Assembly (NCBI GenBank): GCA_964608325.1
Contig: CAZSMX010000011.1
Span: forward strand, 1 to 28,715
Source: CAZRVH01 sp964608325
Lineage (GTDB): Bacteria; Patescibacteriota; Gracilibacteria; Peribacterales; Peribacteraceae
Reading direction: 5' to 3'
DNA: 28,715 bases
How positions within the stretch are numbered: the stretch's first letter is position 1; each line of letters starts with the position of its first letter. A program made the translations under genes and the position numbers. Below, piece after piece: positions 1 through 6,271 of this stretch. The notes below the pieces were generated by a model. It did no database searches, was not told the origin of the DNA, and saw only the letters and a program-made list of their open reading frames with translations.

Positions 1-2
1 AC

Positions 3-110
3 CACACGTCCCCCGTCCTCGCCGACGTGCTGAAGGAAGAGGTCTATCCGCATGCGTTCCTTGTCGAATGCAAAGGAGATCTCCCGCAGAAGAAGGAGAT
101 CGAGAAGTGA
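3..110 (+). CDS. C-terminal end of an unidentified gene (5' truncated by window)
   Basis: An open frame runs in from the left edge and ends at TGA 108-110, giving 35 residues with a charged, Lys/Glu-rich C-terminus (ending PQKKEIEK). A clear intrinsic terminator lies 21 bases downstream on the same strand, which supports this as a real gene end. The visible part is too short to assign a family. The reading frame is chosen because the stop sits just before the terminator; the neighbouring frame stays open into the SLH gene but crosses the terminator. Confidence 0.5.
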   Translation, partial: HTSPVLADVLKEEVYPHAFLVECKGDLPQKKEIEK

Positions 111-131
111 CCCATGAACCCAGGGCCACCC

Positions 132-170
132 GGAGTTCCAGCGCACCTATCGCGTTGGAACTCCTTTTTT
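132..170 (+). terminator. Rho-independent terminator
   Basis: A 13-bp stem (GGAGTTCCAGCGC paired with GCGTTGGAACTCC, one G-T wobble) closes a 7-base loop and is followed directly by six T residues at 165-170. It ends the unidentified gene upstream and separates it from the SLH-domain gene at 188. Confidence 0.85.
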
Positions 171-174
171 CATG

Positions 175-180
175 TATACT
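175..180 (+). promoter_or_regulatory. -10 box (TATACT) of a predicted leaderless promoter
   Basis: TATACT lies exactly 7 bases before the ATG at 188, so transcription would begin at or next to the start codon. No convincing -35 box is seen at 16-18 bases. No Shine-Dalgarno sequence fits between this box and the ATG; the 7 bases are pyrimidine-rich (CTTTTCC). Confidence 0.45.
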
Positions 181-187
181 CTTTTCC

Positions 188-1696
188 ATGAACATCCTCA
201 CCCTTGTCCTTGTTTTGCTTCCGCACGCGTCGGCGGCGACTTTTCCCGATATGTCCGACACGCATCCGGCGACCCCCGCCGTGGAGTGGCTGACGGAAAA
301 AAACATCGTGCAGGGAAATCCGGACGGCACCTTTAGGCCGCAGCAGAACCTGAATAGGGCGGAGTTAGCCAAAATCCTCGTCGGAGCCTTCGGCACGCAG
401 AATCTCTCGGCAGGTACATGCTTCACCGACGTCCAAAACGGGGAATGGTATGCACCCTTCGTCTGCGGGGCGAAACAGATGGGCATCGTGGAAGGATATC
501 CCGACGGCACCTTCAGACCCTCTGCCGACGTCACCGCGGTGGAAGCAGCCAAGATGATCGCGAAAACGTTGGACATCGACATGACTTTGGCGGCAGGCGA
601 CGCATGGTACGCGTCCGCGATGCGCTACCTCGACAGCCGCAACGCGATTCCCGATACCCTCTATTTCCTGGACGACCAGGTGAACCGCGGCGAGATGGCC
701 ATCATGATGCACGGCGCATTCTCCACAAGCACGGCGCCGGCAACCACGTTCGCCGCATTGCAAAGACACTCGACTCCTCCGGTTTGCGGCGACAATATCT
801 GCCAACGCGGAGAACTGGATTTCGAATACCGCCTCGTTTCCCCCGTGGGAGAAGGAGAATACAAGAGCGTTCCGGGTCCCCTCGCTTGCCATGCCGACTG
901 CGATAGCGAGATAGTACGCTGCGCGGGTTACGACGAAAGCCTCAATACCGATCAGATGGGATGCATGCAGGATTCCGACTGCATCATTGCGAACGATCGG
1001 ATCATGTCAGTATCGGAATTGCGATGGATCAACGATCGCGCCTCCAAAACCAATGCCTATTGCGGCGTGCCAATCGGGGGTGTGCCGATGCATTGCCTTG
1101 GCTGCGTACATGGCGAAAACGAGCCCCCTCCCGTATGTTTCGAAGGAAAGTGCGAATCGAAAAGCCGGGCCGATTGGCTGAAAATGGCCCGGGACAACGA
1201 ACCTGAGGAGGTAAAAAAACACAGGGACGGCGTATGCGAAGCATCGGACATGTATTGCGCAAGGGGTGGATTGAAAGCGTATTGCACCGCTTTCGGCGAA
1301 GACTGCGGCAGTGACGAACTCTCGGCGTCCCCATTGATACAAAGGTGCATAGAGGACGGAGGAGTGCTTGAGCAAAAATCGGCGAATGCGCGCGGAGCTT
1401 CCTGCAAACCGAAGACCTGCTCCAACTCGGATGATTGCGGCGGGAGCAAGGACTACCCCGTTGATTTGTGCGTGATGGAAGCCGATGACCACACCGTGGG
1501 CGTGTGCACGAAATTGCACGCGGGCGATTGCATACGGTTCAGCGAACGAACTCGGAACTACGTGTGGACCGAAAATTGTCCCGCGACGTGCAGTGACGAT
1601 TCGCAGTGCCCCCGCGGCATGGGATGCCTCGGCACGGATCGTATCGGCCCGCAGACCAATCCGCCCACGTACACGCACATCTGCTTCCCCGACTGA
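188..1696 (+). CDS. Secreted SLH-domain protein with Cys-rich C-terminal region
   Basis: This predicted surface protein of 502 residues opens with a short hydrophobic signal segment (about residues 2-17, ending near ASAA). Three S-layer homology repeats follow, at about 19-70, 75-130 and 135-175. The first two carry the typical NPDGTFRP/YPDGTFRP core and an Arg/Val-x-E-x-A/x-K-I stretch. The rest, from about 195 on, is Cys-rich with CGDNICQRGE and repeated C-x-D-S/D-D-C-type motifs, likely disulfide-bonded outside the cell. SLH domains normally bind pyruvylated cell-wall polymers. An upstream ATG at 68 in the same frame is rejected because it would span the terminator. The -10 box 7 bases upstream suggests a leaderless message. 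The binding partner and the function of the Cys-rich part are unknown. Confidence 0.85.
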   Translation: MNILTLVLVLLPHASAATFPDMSDTHPATPAVEWLTEKNIVQGNPDGTFRPQQNLNRAELAKILVGAFGTQNLSAGTCFTDVQNGEWYAPFVCGAKQMGIVEGYPDGTFRPSADVTAVEAAKMIAKTLDIDMTLAAGDAWYASAMRYLDSRNAIPDTLYFLDDQVNRGEMAIMMHGAFSTSTAPATTFAALQRHSTPPVCGDNICQRGELDFEYRLVSPVGEGEYKSVPGPLACHADCDSEIVRCAGYDESLNTDQMGCMQDSDCIIANDRIMSVSELRWINDRASKTNAYCGVPIGGVPMHCLGCVHGENEPPPVCFEGKCESKSRADWLKMARDNEPEEVKKHRDGVCEASDMYCARGGLKAYCTAFGEDCGSDELSASPLIQRCIEDGGVLEQKSANARGASCKPKTCSNSDDCGGSKDYPVDLCVMEADDHTVGVCTKLHAGDCIRFSERTRNYVWTENCPATCSDDSQCPRGMGCLGTDRIGPQTNPPTYTHICFPD

Positions 1697-1744
1697 CCGC
1701 CGGGAAAACGGGATCAATTGCTCGATTGAAAAGCAGGTCAAGCG

Positions 1745-1750
1745 TATGAT
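1745..1750 (+). promoter_or_regulatory. -10 box (TATGAT) of a predicted leaderless promoter for msrA
   Basis: TATGAT ends 7 bases before the ATG at 1758, the same spacing as for the upstream SLH gene. The -35 match is poor (a TTGAAA at 1726-1731 is too close). The region between the SLH stop and msrA is 61 bases. Confidence 0.35.
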
Positions 1751-1757
1751 CATACTT

Positions 1758-2186
1758 ATGACGCAACTCGCACACTTCGGCATGGGATGTTTCTGGGGTC
1801 CGGACGAATACTTCTCCAAAGTCCCGGGCGTGATCCGCACCACCGTCGGATATTCCGGCGGGGTGAAAGCGAACCCGACGTACAAAGACCTGGGCGACCA
1901 CACGGAAACCGTGGAGATCGAGTTTGATCCCGCCGTGATCACCTACCGCCGGCTGCTGGATCATTTCTTCGAGCAACACGACGCCACCTACAAGGCCAAG
2001 ACGCAGTACAAGAGCGTCATCTTCACGCACGGCGATGAGCAGGAAATAGAAGCCAAGGCACGCCTAGGCGAAGAAGAGGCGAAGGGATTCAACATCGTCA
2101 CCGAGATCACGCCCGCATTGAAGTTTTACAAAGCGGAGGAGTACCACCAGAAATACCTGGAGAAGAATCGGGGGGCGGTATGTTAG
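1758..2186 (+). CDS. msrA: Peptide-methionine (S)-S-oxide reductase MsrA
   Basis: MsrA reduces the S-epimer of methionine sulfoxide in oxidised proteins, using thioredoxin or an internal Cys. The 142-residue product has the family signature FGMGCFWGPDEYF near the N-terminus, with catalytic Cys11. It also has TTVGYSGG, the HTETVEIEFDP segment, FFEQHD, and the C-terminal AEEYHQKYLEKN. A Cys as the last residue could act as the resolving Cys. It is shorter than many MsrA proteins but covers the catalytic core. ATG 1758 is chosen over ATG 1746 because the conserved region begins immediately after it and a -10 box lies 7 bases before it. It stands alone, tail to tail with the MFS gene. Confidence 0.93.
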   Translation: MTQLAHFGMGCFWGPDEYFSKVPGVIRTTVGYSGGVKANPTYKDLGDHTETVEIEFDPAVITYRRLLDHFFEQHDATYKAKTQYKSVIFTHGDEQEIEAKARLGEEEAKGFNIVTEITPALKFYKAEEYHQKYLEKNRGAVC

Positions 2187-2303
2187 GAGATTAGAAATTA
2201 GCTTCGTTAGCTTCTTTACAATGAAAAGTTTGATCTCTTTATGTATACATGATCAAATATTTTATTCAATAAATAAGGAAGCTAATGAAGCTAAAACCTC
2301 CTA
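2184..2303. repeat. AT-rich nested inverted repeat (foldback) between convergent genes
   Basis: A 17-base arm at 2198-2214 pairs with 2278-2294 (one G-T wobble). An outer pair, TAGGAG 2184-2189 with CTCCTA 2298-2303, and an inner pair, TTTGATC 2229-2235 with GATCAAA 2251-2257, nest around it. Each long arm is itself a near tandem of TTAGCTTC. The element overlaps the last bases of msrA and ends just before the MFS stop. It could be a two-way transcription stop or a small MITE-like insertion; it has no coding capacity. Confidence 0.6.
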
Positions 2304-2313
2304 ATCCCCTCGC

Positions 2314-3609
2314 TCAATGTCCAATCCCCAACGGCTCCTCGTGCTTTGGGAAATGCTCCACGCGCGGTTCGAACTTCCACAGGAACAGCAGTCCGCCCGC
2401 GGCGATGAACACCACCGCGATGATGGTGGGCATGGTGATGCCAAACCACGCGGCGAAGACGCCGGAGAGGAGCGGGGGTAATGCGTTGGACAGGCTCTGC
2501 ACCGACGCGGCGATGCCCATCACCTGGCCCTGTTTGCGCGGGTCCGCACTGTGACTGAGGATCGCCATGAAATTGGCCATGGTGAGGCCGTTGTTGATGG
2601 CGAAGAACGGCGTGATGACGTACAGCCACCAAGCCTGGCGCGGCAGCAGGAAGAGTAGCACGAGCACGCTCATCAGCGGCAGCGTGATACGCACCACCTG
2701 GTAATCCTTGATTCCCCTGTTGGCCACGGCGCGCGTGATGAACCCCTGCGTGATGGCGATGCACACGCCCAGGAACGCGAAGTAGAACCCGATATCCCCT
2801 TCCGTGTAGCCGAACCTGGCCGTGAGGAACACCGCGAAGAATGACACGAAGAAGGAAAATCCTCCCTGGAACAGGAATGCGACGGTGAAGAGCACCCGCA
2901 TCTCTTTCAATGTGAAAGCGGTCGCGATGTCGCGGATGGACTTGGTCCACGTCAGCTTCTCATTCTTCAGATGCAGGTTCGTTTCCGGCAGGTAGAAGAA
3001 CACCGCGATGGCGTTGAGGGTAGCGAGGATGGCCGCGAACCAGAACGGAACGGCCGCGCTGAACCAACTGACAATCGAGGGATCTGCCAGAACACCTCCC
3101 AGGAACGGACCGACGACGAAGCCGACGCCGAACGCCATGCCCATGAGACCGAAATTCTTCGCCCTATTCTGCGGCGTAGATACATCCGCGATCGCCGCCT
3201 GCGCCACCGAGATGTTTCCTCCGGTGACTCCATCCAAGATGCGCGAGGCGAAGAGCAGCGGGATATTGCGCGTGAGAATGGCGATGGCGAACACCACATA
3301 GCCGAGCGCCGTTCCCGCCAAACAGAACGATAGCACCTTCTTGCGGCCGTAGTGGTCCGACAGCTGTCCCAAAATGGGCGCCGCGAAGAACATCATGATG
3401 GGGTAGATGGCCGTGAGGAGCCCGAGCAGGAAGTACCCCTGGTTGATCGTCCAGCCCGCGGGGAGCAGGTAGTGCGGGGAGTCCGGATTCGCCAGGAGCT
3501 GGGGAATGACCGGGATGAGGATGCCGATACCGATGAGGTCCACGAAGATCGTGAAGATAACGGCGAAAAGCGGATTACGGGTTTTTGCTGATGTGGGAGC
3601 GGTGGGCAT
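2314..3609 (-). CDS. MFS drug-exporter-like transporter (TetA/TCR type)
   Basis: A 431-residue major facilitator superfamily protein with about 12 membrane helices. The loop 2-3 signature GQLSDHYGRKK is at residues 81-91. The RILDGVTGGN stretch follows at about 128-137, and the antiporter-type motif C-like segment (GVGFVVGPFLGG) at about 162-173. The N-terminal helix with VDLIGIGILIPVIPQLL is typical of the tetracycline-efflux (TCR/Tet) group of proton-driven exporters in the inner membrane. The substrate cannot be read from sequence. The upstream leader is C/T-rich with no Shine-Dalgarno site. The first 25 bases of homology around its start codon recur at 6167-6191, beyond the accessory genes. 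Confidence 0.88.
   Translation of the reverse strand: MPTAPTSAKTRNPLFAVIFTIFVDLIGIGILIPVIPQLLANPDSPHYLLPAGWTINQGYFLLGLLTAIYPIMMFFAAPILGQLSDHYGRKKVLSFCLAGTALGYVVFAIAILTRNIPLLFASRILDGVTGGNISVAQAAIADVSTPQNRAKNFGLMGMAFGVGFVVGPFLGGVLADPSIVSWFSAAVPFWFAAILATLNAIAVFFYLPETNLHLKNEKLTWTKSIRDIATAFTLKEMRVLFTVAFLFQGGFSFFVSFFAVFLTARFGYTEGDIGFYFAFLGVCIAITQGFITRAVANRGIKDYQVVRITLPLMSVLVLLFLLPRQAWWLYVITPFFAINNGLTMANFMAILSHSADPRKQGQVMGIAASVQSLSNALPPLLSGVFAAWFGITMPTIIAVVFIAAGGLLFLWKFEPRVEHFPKHEEPLGIGH
3581..3605. repeat. Direct repeat, copy 1 (MFS 5' end)
   Basis: These 25 bases inside the 5' end of the MFS gene are identical to 6167-6191 in the same orientation. Weaker similarity continues past the start codon to a shared GTAGCAG (3621-3627). 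Together the two copies bracket the Doc-like, TM0106 and KTSC genes. Confidence 0.8.
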
Positions 3610-3637
3610 AGGTGGGAATGGTAGCAGTTTTTATTTT

Positions 3638-4162
3638 TTATTCATGATAAAAGTATGTTTTATCGAATATTCCAGCTACCCGCTCTTTCATATCGTTAAA
3701 ATTTTGCGTTGGCCATTTTTTTCTATCTCCTATTACCAATGTTAAATTATAAAGAAATAGTGAATGCGCAAATGAAGTAGCAACGGGCAAATTATCAATT
3801 TCTTCCCAAACGTGCATTGGAAAGGCATCTTTTAAAATCTTCTGCAAAATATCTTTATTTGTTATGACAGAAACTTTATTTCCCATAAGAAATAACAAAA
3901 GAACAACCAAAGCCAATCTTTTGTTCCCGTTTTTAAAATACTGAGAGCCCGCAATACTTGTTATGAGGTATGCAGCTTTTTCAGAGAAACTAGAATAGTA
4001 ATCATCTACCGTCACCATATAAAGAACCTTTCCTAAGTCAGCCATCCCACTTTCATCCAATTCATAATTTGGCGCTGGCTCGCTATCAATAAGTTCTGCG
4101 TAGATATAAGGAAAAGCTAATCTTTTACAAATATCCACGCCAAAATATTGAATATTCTTCAT
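3638..4162 (-). CDS. Doc/Fic-family protein with altered catalytic motif (putative toxin)
   Basis: A 174-residue protein resembling Doc (death on curing), whose family members phosphorylate or AMPylate target proteins. The Fic core sits at about residues 60-90: SEKAAYLITSIAGSQYF, then KNGNKRLAL. The family motif is H-x-F-x-(D/N/E)-(G/A)-N-K-R; Phe76, Gly79, Asn80, Lys81 and Arg82 are kept, but the catalytic His position is Gln74. Either the protein is inactive or it belongs to a divergent subgroup. Its ATG overlaps the stop of a 51-residue ORF by 4 bases (ATGA), the usual layout of an antitoxin-toxin pair. The gene is AT-rich compared with the MFS gene beside it, suggesting transfer. The target is unknown. 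Confidence 0.7.
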   Translation of the reverse strand: MKNIQYFGVDICKRLAFPYIYAELIDSEPAPNYELDESGMADLGKVLYMVTVDDYYSSFSEKAAYLITSIAGSQYFKNGNKRLALVVLLLFLMGNKVSVITNKDILQKILKDAFPMHVWEEIDNLPVATSFAHSLFLYNLTLVIGDRKKWPTQNFNDMKERVAGIFDKTYFYHE

Positions 4163-4314
4163 CTCTTACTTAACTCCCTGATAACCATTCGATAGCTATC
4201 GTCCAATTCATTCAGTGTTTTAGGCAAAGCCTTATACTCTGCCTTATTTTTTAAGGCAGCTTGAGGACTCTTCCTTACCCTCCTCACCCAACGATTTTTC
4301 AAAAACTTTAACAT
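4159..4314 (-). CDS. Small basic protein, candidate antitoxin partner of the Doc-like gene
   Basis: A 51-residue ORF starting at ATG 4314-4312 and ending in TGA 4161-4159, which overlaps the Doc-like ATG as ATGA. The product starts MLKFLKNRWVRRVRKSPQ and is rich in Arg and Lys, with a more mixed C-terminal half (LNELDDSYRMVIRELSKR) that could form a helix. In phd-doc type cassettes the antitoxin is the first gene and overlaps the toxin. No known antitoxin family is recognised, so the role is inferred from position only. A TATCAT box 6 bases before the ATG suggests a leaderless start. Confidence 0.5.
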   Translation of the reverse strand: MLKFLKNRWVRRVRKSPQAALKNKAEYKALPKTLNELDDSYRMVIRELSKR

Positions 4315-4403
4315 AGTTGTATGATATCTTTTACATTCAAAAAGTCCATCAAATTGTATTGATTAAGTATCATCTTTAGAAATTTCTCAATTATGGGCAA
4401 TAT
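4315..4403. other. AT-rich intergenic region between the TA-like pair and the TM0106 gene
   Basis: This 89-base gap holds the likely promoter of the small ORF/Doc pair (minus strand, TATCAT at about 4321-4326) and the region past the TM0106 stop. No clear terminator hairpin with a T-run was found, and no RNA gene was recognised. Confidence 0.3.
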
Positions 4404-5915
4404 TTAAGAGTCAGTTAAAAATCCTTTATTCTGACATTCGGCCAGTTTGTCCTTCAGATATATCATCGCAATGCAGTCATCCTCGTTGTAATCGAGAATG
4501 CGCTGCAGCTTCTTTGAATCCTTATCCTTGCACCATTCGTTATACCACTCGATAGATGCCGCGCCGGATGGATGCGAATCTCTCCATGAAAATCCGAGCA
4601 ACTGAGCCAAGGTTTTCACAGAGTAATTGTAGGTTGGCCAATCGGTACAGGGCAGAATGATGTCGTAATAGAGATCAATCGCAAACGCAGGATCGAAAAA
4701 TGCTTCCACCTCTTCTTCAGTAATCACATCAGGGTATTTTTGCTGCAAGTTACGGTACTGCGTTCGTTCATACTTGCTGTAGTAGTAAACAGCCACATCA
4801 TCTTTATTAAACGAATTGATGTATTTCCAAAATTCTTTCCATGCCTGCCGTTCTGCCTCTGCACTCACTTCCTGAGCCACGAATGAGTGAAAAGTCCTCT
4901 TTCCTTCTTTTTGCTCTACAACACCGTGTAAATACACAATATCCTGTGTCGGATCACCTTCAAGATCGAAATACAGTTCGATTGGTTTCTCAGGAAGAAA
5001 GAAAGGTGCGCGAATGAGGGGTTCCTTCGTTCCCGATGTAAGCAACTTCGCTCGACGCACGTATTTTTCTAGTGATGCTTTGCCGATACCCGGTACTCCG
5101 GTTTTACCTTTGGAATCACAAATGGAATCAATATCCACGGCACTCAGTTTTTCTACGTCCAGAGCGATAGACAGCATGGCCTCTTTCTTGGAGCGCCCAA
5201 GCTCGGGCACAAGCGAGATATCTTTCTTCTCAATACACTGTTTCTTGCATGTGCTCTGCCACTGACATAGTTTGCAGATACTGATCATCGCAGGCTCGCT
5301 CTTCATGGCGCCTTCTATCAGCGCCTGAACAATAGGCACGGTCTCCTGATACAACTCCCACCACGTCTGCGTATTCTTCACGCCCTGCGGCGCATTGAGG
5401 TTGTAGTCGACGATATTGCCTTTGCTGTCCCAGATCTTTCCTCGATGATGCGTGGCATATCCCAGCCGATTCAACGCATCTGTATAGAGAGCAAGCTGCA
5501 AAGCGTAGTGCTTCTTCGGCTTCCCCTCGGTTTCGTCATCTTCTCCCTCAAGACCCATACCAGATTTGATATCGACCGGAAGGTATTCGCCGCTTTCTTG
5601 TAGTTCGAGTAGATCCGGCTCTCCAACCAGCTCGCCTACTTCAAGACGACCCTGGTAGATATACGGCGTCTTCTTTTTCATTGCCTCAATGGTCGGTTGA
5701 AATCGATCCTGCTTCGCAATGCCAGACAGATCCACCATATCCATGGAACCCTTGTGCGTGTCGATGACTTTCTTCTCGTACTGCGTTCCTTTCTCCCACA
5801 GCATCTGGACAAATTCGTTCACTGGATCTTTCAAGCTTGGATCGTCATGAGCATCACGCCAGATGCGATGCGGACATTGTGTGTATGCGTAGAGGTGGGA
5901 GGCGGTTATATACAT
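4404..5915 (-). CDS. TM0106-family RecB-like nuclease with RNase H-like exonuclease domain
   Basis: A 503-residue two-domain putative nuclease. The N-terminal Cas4/RecB-like PD-(D/E)XK domain has GEPDLLEL (Asp near 101) and VDIKSG (Asp-x-Lys near 115-117). Cys near 14 (TQCPHRIW) plus the cluster CKLCQWQSTCKKQC near 214-227 can hold a Fe-S cluster. A helix-hairpin-helix stretch with GVPGIGKASLEKY lies near 274-286. The C-terminal DEDD-type domain has YFDLEGDP (about 315-322), YYYSKYERTQYRNL and the last acidic motif YNEDDC near 477-482. All key residues look intact. Related proteins are assigned to DNA repair or defence, but their role is unproven. A GTG at 5918 directly follows the TAA of the KTSC gene and could also start it; ATG 5915 is preferred. 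Confidence 0.85.
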   Translation of the reverse strand: MYITASHLYAYTQCPHRIWRDAHDDPSLKDPVNEFVQMLWEKGTQYEKKVIDTHKGSMDMVDLSGIAKQDRFQPTIEAMKKKTPYIYQGRLEVGELVGEPDLLELQESGEYLPVDIKSGMGLEGEDDETEGKPKKHYALQLALYTDALNRLGYATHHRGKIWDSKGNIVDYNLNAPQGVKNTQTWWELYQETVPIVQALIEGAMKSEPAMISICKLCQWQSTCKKQCIEKKDISLVPELGRSKKEAMLSIALDVEKLSAVDIDSICDSKGKTGVPGIGKASLEKYVRRAKLLTSGTKEPLIRAPFFLPEKPIELYFDLEGDPTQDIVYLHGVVEQKEGKRTFHSFVAQEVSAEAERQAWKEFWKYINSFNKDDVAVYYYSKYERTQYRNLQQKYPDVITEEEVEAFFDPAFAIDLYYDIILPCTDWPTYNYSVKTLAQLLGFSWRDSHPSGAASIEWYNEWCKDKDSKKLQRILDYNEDDCIAMIYLKDKLAECQNKGFLTDS

Positions 5916-5918
5916 CAC

Positions 5919-6116
5919 TTAATGAGCACTATATTGATCCCGAATATAATCATTAAAGTATGTTCCTTTAGATGCTGCATTCATTAATCCTAAATAAATA
6001 GATTCTGGAACGTTGTAATAAGAATATAAACCAGTTTCGTGGAATTCGATTACAAGTATTTTTGAGATCCGATCATACCCAACTGCTTTAATGGCCGAAG
6101 ATGATACGGGTTGCAT
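5919..6116 (-). CDS. KTSC-domain protein
   Basis: A 65-residue protein that is essentially one KTSC domain, the small fold also found at the C-terminus of some lysyl-tRNA synthetases. Diagnostic features are SSSAIKAVGYD near the start, a central L-x-I-E-F-x-x-x-G-x-Y-x-Y-Y-N-V-P stretch, and the ending SKGTYFNDYIRDQY. Nucleic-acid binding is suspected for the family but not shown. Its stop is immediately followed by the TM0106 start, so the two are almost surely cotranscribed and translationally coupled. An in-frame GTG two codons upstream (6122) is an alternative start; the ATG at 6116 is chosen. Confidence 0.85.
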   Translation of the reverse strand: MQPVSSSAIKAVGYDRISKILVIEFHETGLYSYYNVPESIYLGLMNAASKGTYFNDYIRDQYSAH

Positions 6117-6135
6117 CTGCACGATAAGTAATAAG

Positions 6136-6195
6136 TTACACTATATTCTGATAATATTCATGTCGAGTTTTTGCTGATGTGGGAGCGGTGGACAT
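6136..6195 (-). pseudogene. Fragment of a second MFS gene 5' end
   Basis: ATG 6195-6193 opens a 19-codon frame whose product begins MSTAPTSAKTR, matching the MFS exporter start MPTAPTSAKTR in 10 of 11 positions. It then diverges (HEYYQNIV) and stops. This is a truncated duplicate of the beginning of the gene at 2314-3609. It marks either the edge of an insertion into a former paralogue or a duplication made when the module to its left was acquired. Confidence 0.6.
6167..6191. repeat. Direct repeat, copy 2 (MFS 5' end)
   Basis: Identical over 25 bases to 3581-3605 and in the same orientation. After it come a near match at the start codon (GACAT against GGCAT) and the shared GTAGCAG near 6206-6212. 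AT-rich unrelated sequence lies on both sides. Confidence 0.8.
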
Positions 6196-6271
6196 GACGG
6201 GGGGGTAGCAGAAGATTGATTTCATAAGAATCATTTCTTGATTTTTTATTTATAAAGTCCAAACTAAAACT

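Noticed and set aside
68..187. Earlier start for the SLH protein
   Set aside because: It would read through a strong terminator and place 40 polar residues before the signal segment.
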